From: Xenopus tropicalis
Lineage: Eukaryota > Chordata > Amphibia > Anura > Pipidae
Length of the DNA: 64,000 nucleotides
Assembly (NCBI RefSeq): GCF_000004195.4
Contig: NC_030678.2
Coordinates: forward strand, 35,135,701 to 35,199,700
Reading direction: 5' to 3'
The notes below the pieces were generated by a model. That model saw nothing but the letters and a program-made list of their open reading frames with translations. It was not told the DNA's origin and searched no databases. The position numbers were made by a program, and so were the translations under genes. Below, one piece after another: positions 59,399-64,000 of this stretch; within the stretch, counting starts at the first letter, position 1; each line of letters begins with the position of its first letter.

Positions 59399-60630
59399 CA
59401 TCCCTTCCCAGAGGCTATTATCCCACTGCTACTATAGGCACCATCTCTCCCTACTATACCTGCTATCCCACAGCCACAGCCCCTTCACAGAGGCTATTAT
59501 CCCCCCACTGATACTATAGGCACCATCTCTCCCTACTATACCTGCTATCCCACAGCCACAGTCCCTTCCCAGAGGCTATTATCCCCACTGCTACTATAGG
59601 CACCATCTCTCCCTACTATACCTGCTATCCCACAGCCACAGTCCCTTCACAGAGGCTATTATCCCCCCACTGATACTATAGGCACCATCTCTCCCTACTA
59701 TACCTGCTATCCCACAGCCACAGTCCCTTCCCAGAGGCTATTATCCCACTGCTACTATAGGCACCATCTCTCCCTACTATACCTGCTATCCCACAGCCAC
59801 AGTCCCTTCCTAGAGGCTATTATCCCCCACTGCTACTATAGGCACCATCTCTCCCTACTATACCTGCTATCCCACAGCCACAGTCCCTTCCCAGAGGCTA
59901 TTATCCCACTGCTACTATAGGCACCATCTCTCCCTACTATACCTGCTATCCCACAGCCACAGTCCCTTCCCAGAGGCTATTATCCCCCCACTGCTACTAT
60001 AGGCACCATCTCTCCCTACTATACCTGCTATCCCACAGCCACAGTCCCTTCCCAGAGGCTATTATCCCCACTGCTACTATAGGCACCATCTCTCCCTACT
60101 ATACCTGCTATCCCACAGCCACAGTCCCTTCCCAGAGGCTATTATCCCCCCACTGCTACTATAGGCACCATCTCTCCCTACTATACCTGCTATCCCACAG
60201 CCACAGTCCCTTCCCAGAGGCTATTATCCCCACTGCTACTATAGGCACCATCTCTCCCTACTATACCTGCTATCCCACAGCCCCAGTCCCTTCTCAGAGG
60301 CTATTATCCCCCCACTGCTACTATAGGCACCATCTCTCCCTACTATACCTGCTATCCCACAGCCCCAGTCCCTTCCCAGAGGCTATTATCCCCCCACTGC
60401 TACTATAGGCACCATATCTCCCTACTATACCTGCTATCCCACAGCCACAGTCCCTTCCCAGAGGCTATTATCCCACTGCTACTATAGGCACCATCTCTCC
60501 CTACTATACCTGCTATCCCACAGCCCCAGTCCCTTCCCAGAGGCTATTATCCCCCCACTGATACTATAGGCACCATCTCTCCCTACTATACCTGCTATCC
60601 CACAGCCACAGTCCCTTCCCAGAAGCTATC
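59399..60630. repeat. 79-82-bp satellite-like array, 15 units
   Basis: Fifteen units of about 80 bp (CAGAGGCTATTATCCCACTG, CTACTATAGGCACCATCTCT, CCCTACTATACCTGCTATCC, CACAGCCACAGTCCCTTCC) are almost identical. Spacings between CCATCTCT (or CCATATCT) starts are 82, 80, 82, 79, 81, 79, 82, 80, 82, 80, 82, 82, 79 and 82. The length difference lies mainly in the C-run (3 to 6 C). No open frame spans the array. Confidence 0.97.
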
Positions 60631-62300
60631 CACAGAAAAGTGGAAATAAGTGGAAATAAAAGCAGGCACTTAAGAAAACACTTTTGAACGCTCTCCATCA
60701 GCTGGCAGGGCACATGTGGGATTTCCTTGTCCATTATAGATAACATTTTATTGGGGCTTCAATCAGGAACAAGGCTATTAAGCAGAACCATCAATCCCAT
60801 AAATTCTTTATGTATTTTCTTTCCGGACCTTAATGGTGTGACCATACCCATCTGTGTGTTGTCCAGTAACAGGCAGAGCATGGTCAACTGTGTGGATGAG
60901 TCAGGCTGACAAATAACTTCTCAATATATTGGTATTGATGGTGTTTAGTGATATCATCATTTATAAACAGTTCCTAGTAATGTCGTCTGGGTCATGTGAC
61001 TTATTGAAGCATGTTTGTGAGCTAATTACCTCTGAGTTCCAAAAACTGTATAAAAACAGGAGCCGTTCTACCCCTGGATGACTTCTTAATCTATAGAAGA
61101 CATATATATATATATATTTAACGCCATATATAGCAGGGCACTTATTTCTATATTAGTTCAGGGTTTGTCTTGGGGCCTTTGGGAACTACAGCTTCCTCCC
61201 AACTATTAGACTCAACTAATGGCCTAAGTTCAGACCACCAATAGCTATTCAATGCCCAGCCACCCGTCTTAGACTTAGATAAGTTGTGACTGCTCGGGAC
61301 AGCATATTTGCACTTGGTTTCACAGTAAAAACATGGCATGCGGTTCATAAGGTGCAAGTCATTTGTGTATGTAGGTATAACATGCAAAGGGAGCCTATAA
61401 ACAACACCCCCCCAAAGGCAGGTGGTAATACCATGGCGCCATTTCCTCTGAGCCCCTGTACTTTATATCTAGTGCCATTTGCAGTAAAGCACAAGACGAT
61501 TTGTGGCACTGCCACTCTGGCCTGTTCATGTGGGAGCTATAGATTTTGCATTGTGCTTAGTGAAAGTGCTTAGTATTTATGTTATATGTGTAGGCTTTAG
61601 TGCATTGCGGCTCTTGCAGCTCACCTCACTATAAACATCCTGGTTCCTTTGGGTGGATGCAGTTTCACAGTCACAGTGCTGATAACAATATGCACCGCTG
61701 TAACAGCCTCTCCTGTGGCTGCTTGCCTCCATATGTGCTGGCAAAGCAACTGGAATAGCAAACAGAATGTGCCTGGGATCTGTGCCATTTTGACAAATAT
61801 ACATATAGAAATGATATGTAGAAAAGAAATGCAGCTTGTCTGCCCACTGTATCATTTCAGAACTAAAGAGTTTCCCTTAACAGGAAGTGAGTTGTGCAAA
61901 GGAAAACTGCTTCCTTGGCTGCTGGGGTGCAGCACAGAAGGAATGGAGTGTTTACTAATGGCCATGGGTTGTACATGGAACTGCATGCTCTGTCACAGGG
62001 CGACTTGTGTTTTTATGTTTTTACCCTTTTAAGGCTACATATCCTTTCCTGTTCTGCTGACACCCAGACTCTATGTTAGCTGGGTGATTAGTCCCCTGAG
62101 AGCGGCTGAGCCGTTACAAGCACATGACTGTGAGAGACTTCACCCTTATATTGTCATGTTATTCCCATCATTGTCTCTCCCGTCGGCTCATTTCTTCCAT
62201 TACCCGCCTCCCCCTCGTATGTTTCTGCTCTGCTGTCTGTCTATCTCTTTCCCTCATTTTCTTTCTTCCCCAATAAACTTTACTTAATCATTCCTCCTCC
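60631..62300. other. Intergenic, nothing recognised
   Basis: AT-rich to mixed sequence with a TA run near 61102-61118 and a C/T-rich tract near 62160-62330. Several short frames exist, but none resembles a protein I know or is supported by splice sites. Confidence 0.5.
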
Positions 62301-62348
62301 TCCTCCTCCTTTCCCTCTCTCCTGCTAACACGTTGTCTCTATTCCCAG

Positions 62349-62635
62349 GCCTCAGCTGTCCTGCAATTACCATTGGGGTGAGCGGTTGCACGATTTGGGT
62401 ACCCTGGTGCCACCCAGACTGGTTGGGAATCATGGAATCTTGTTGCAGAGCCAAATCCCAGCTGCTCACATCTGCTGCACATCAAGAGCAGACACTAAAC
62501 AGAGCCACAGCACTTCCAGTGACAGATCCGCCTGATCATTCCCATCCGCCCAGACCTGTGGATGAAACCGACTTGGCGAATTTGCTTGCACTCTCTGGAC
62601 ACGGACGAGCTAATGGCATATGCACTTTAAAGTGA
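62349..62635 (+). other. Possible exon of unknown gene
   Basis: A long pyrimidine-rich tract with an AG (TTGTCTCTATTCCCAG) is followed by an open frame that ends at a TGA at 62633 (protein end LANLLALSGHGRANGICTLK). A second frame stays open for about 60 codons. I recognise neither. A nearby GTGAGC (62378) could also be a donor for a 29-nt exon. Weak evidence. Confidence 0.2.
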
Positions 62636-62639
62636 TAAC

Positions 62640-63441
62640 GCTCAGGGACCCTCCGCTCCACCACTGGGGCTGAAGGGAGACAGGGCGAGCAGGGTGGTAG
62701 CTCAGTTTTGCTTTATTTTATTTTGGCTGGGACTGGGATACAGAGAGAACTTTACAATAGAGATGTCAACCTGTAGCCCTCAAGCTATTGTTAAACTATA
62801 AATCTCTAATCCCCAAGTGCTGAAGGGTAAGAGTTGTTCCTTAACTAGAGCTCAAGGCCGGAAATTTCTTGCTTTACACAATATTGTTCTATATAGCACT
62901 GGCAAGTCACCAATACACACGGATAGGAAGCTTTCCAGATGTTGCTAAACTACAATTCTCGGTTGGGGGTCCATGTTGTTATAGTCTGCATCTGCAAGGC
63001 CACAAGTGGCCCAGGCCTGAGCCAGAAAGTATAACCTAATAGGTGGTGCACAGTGTAAATGTTAAATAAAGATACACAATTACTGGTGTTAAATAGTATT
63101 TTTTAGCCCCAAACATTGGTTATATGAGGAAGAGTATGGCCTTAATATTGGTACAGTCACTGAACATTTTCACCTTAGCGTGAGTGGGGAATTGGGGTGG
63201 TGGGGGAGATACCTAGTGGAGAGATTACAGAGGATATCCCCATGGTAAAATTATTGCCAGGGACATGTATATAAAGGAAACAGACCCTGTGACTGATTGG
63301 GGGACAGGGGGATGTATAAGCAGTTTCACACTGAGCTGTGCCGCAGGCAACACGGTTCCCATACAGTAAATTAATGTGGATATAGATAAAGTGAGTGGGA
63401 CAGTACTATTACTTTTTAGTCCAACAATGGTTGTAGTAAAG

Positions 63442-63488
<47 letters not shown>

Positions 63489-64000
63489 GGGAGTCAAACA
63501 GTGTAAAATCATTTTAATCAGTCAAACAGATTTATTACTGGGTGTTTGCCTAGAGATATTTTCCTATGCAGGTAACACTGCAACTGGGCAGCGCAATATG
63601 TTCCAACAGGTCCATTGATGTTTCAGGATGAGCAGGCTGACAGCAGCGCAACTGCAGGGAATCTGCATGTTTTAGACATCAGTTACTATTAGCAGCACCC
63701 CCCCCGTCAGTGAGATGATTTACAGAATACAGGGTACAGAGGTGCAGGGGCAACACATGTGCCAGATATTTAGTACAAAATCAGAAAACACAGGAATCAG
63801 AAGATGGGGGGCCCTGTGTGGTTCCTTCCCAGTTACTAAAAACCAAATAGGTTCATCCCCCAGCCCATGCCCGGCTTCATAAATGGTGTGCCCCCCACCC
63901 TAAGCCAAAAAGGGTGTGTCTGGTTTGCTTGTGCCATGTATGCAAACTCTTTCAAACTGGCATTGATAGTAATAGTACTCTTGTGCCAAAGTGCATGCAC
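62640..64000. other. Intergenic, nothing recognised
   Basis: No supported exon or named repeat. It contains the TG/G microsatellite at 63443-63491 and short C-runs near 63697. Confidence 0.5.
63443..63491. repeat. (TG)n followed by a G-run
   Basis: About 14 TG repeats run directly into about 19 consecutive G residues. The G-run may be a length-uncertain assembly position. Confidence 0.95.

Noticed and set aside
47563..64000. Search for DPH1 and OVCA2, the next genes beyond HIC1 in human
   Set aside because: No open frame or exon chain resembling either was found; they may lie beyond the right edge or elsewhere.

Overview
This is vertebrate genomic DNA, almost certainly from a Xenopus frog. 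Two multi-domain vertebrate genes are recognisable from their translated exons: SMG6 (plus strand, 3' part only) and HIC1 (minus strand). The spaces between and around them are packed with short TTAA-flanked inverted-repeat elements, MITE-like elements and a decayed Tc1-like transposon, of a kind familiar from Xenopus genomes. I cannot separate X. tropicalis from X. laevis by eye.

Layout: 1-12588 lies inside a large SMG6 intron, with no coding exon that I can recognise and many mobile-element copies. From 12589 to 24664 are the last six coding exons of SMG6, encoding 297 C-terminal residues that include the whole PIN endonuclease domain, with all three catalytic aspartates present. A long 3' UTR of about 2.7 kb follows, ending near an AATAAA at 27360. 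From 27.4 to about 44.7 kb is a repeat-rich intergenic spacer. HIC1 is convergent (tail-to-tail) with SMG6. Its large 3' coding exon (47495 down to 45550) encodes the BTB domain, the CtBP-binding motif, the SUMO-type motif and five C2H2 zinc fingers. Upstream of it, 47.5-53.65 kb is probably HIC1 intron and holds two tidy minisatellites and a degenerate tandem array. A CpG-rich block at about 53.75-53.97 kb, with a phase-compatible splice donor at 53657, is my candidate for the HIC1 promoter and first coding exon. From 54.4 kb to the end I recognise no coding gene. That stretch holds a 15-unit satellite-like array at 59.4-60.6 kb, dispersed repeats and one plausible but unproven plus-strand exon.

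The two genes have separate jobs. SMG6 cuts mRNAs during nonsense-mediated decay, and HIC1 is a transcriptional repressor. Their tail-to-tail neighbourhood is the arrangement known from human 17p13.3, so the order here is conserved synteny and not a functional operon.

I found no prokaryotic system, CRISPR array, rRNA or tRNA gene, and no clearly new biological system. The most useful leads are the inferred HIC1 first exon, a possible divergent transcript at the HIC1 promoter, the nested hairpin transposons at 32.2-33.3 kb, and the higher-order tandem arrays.
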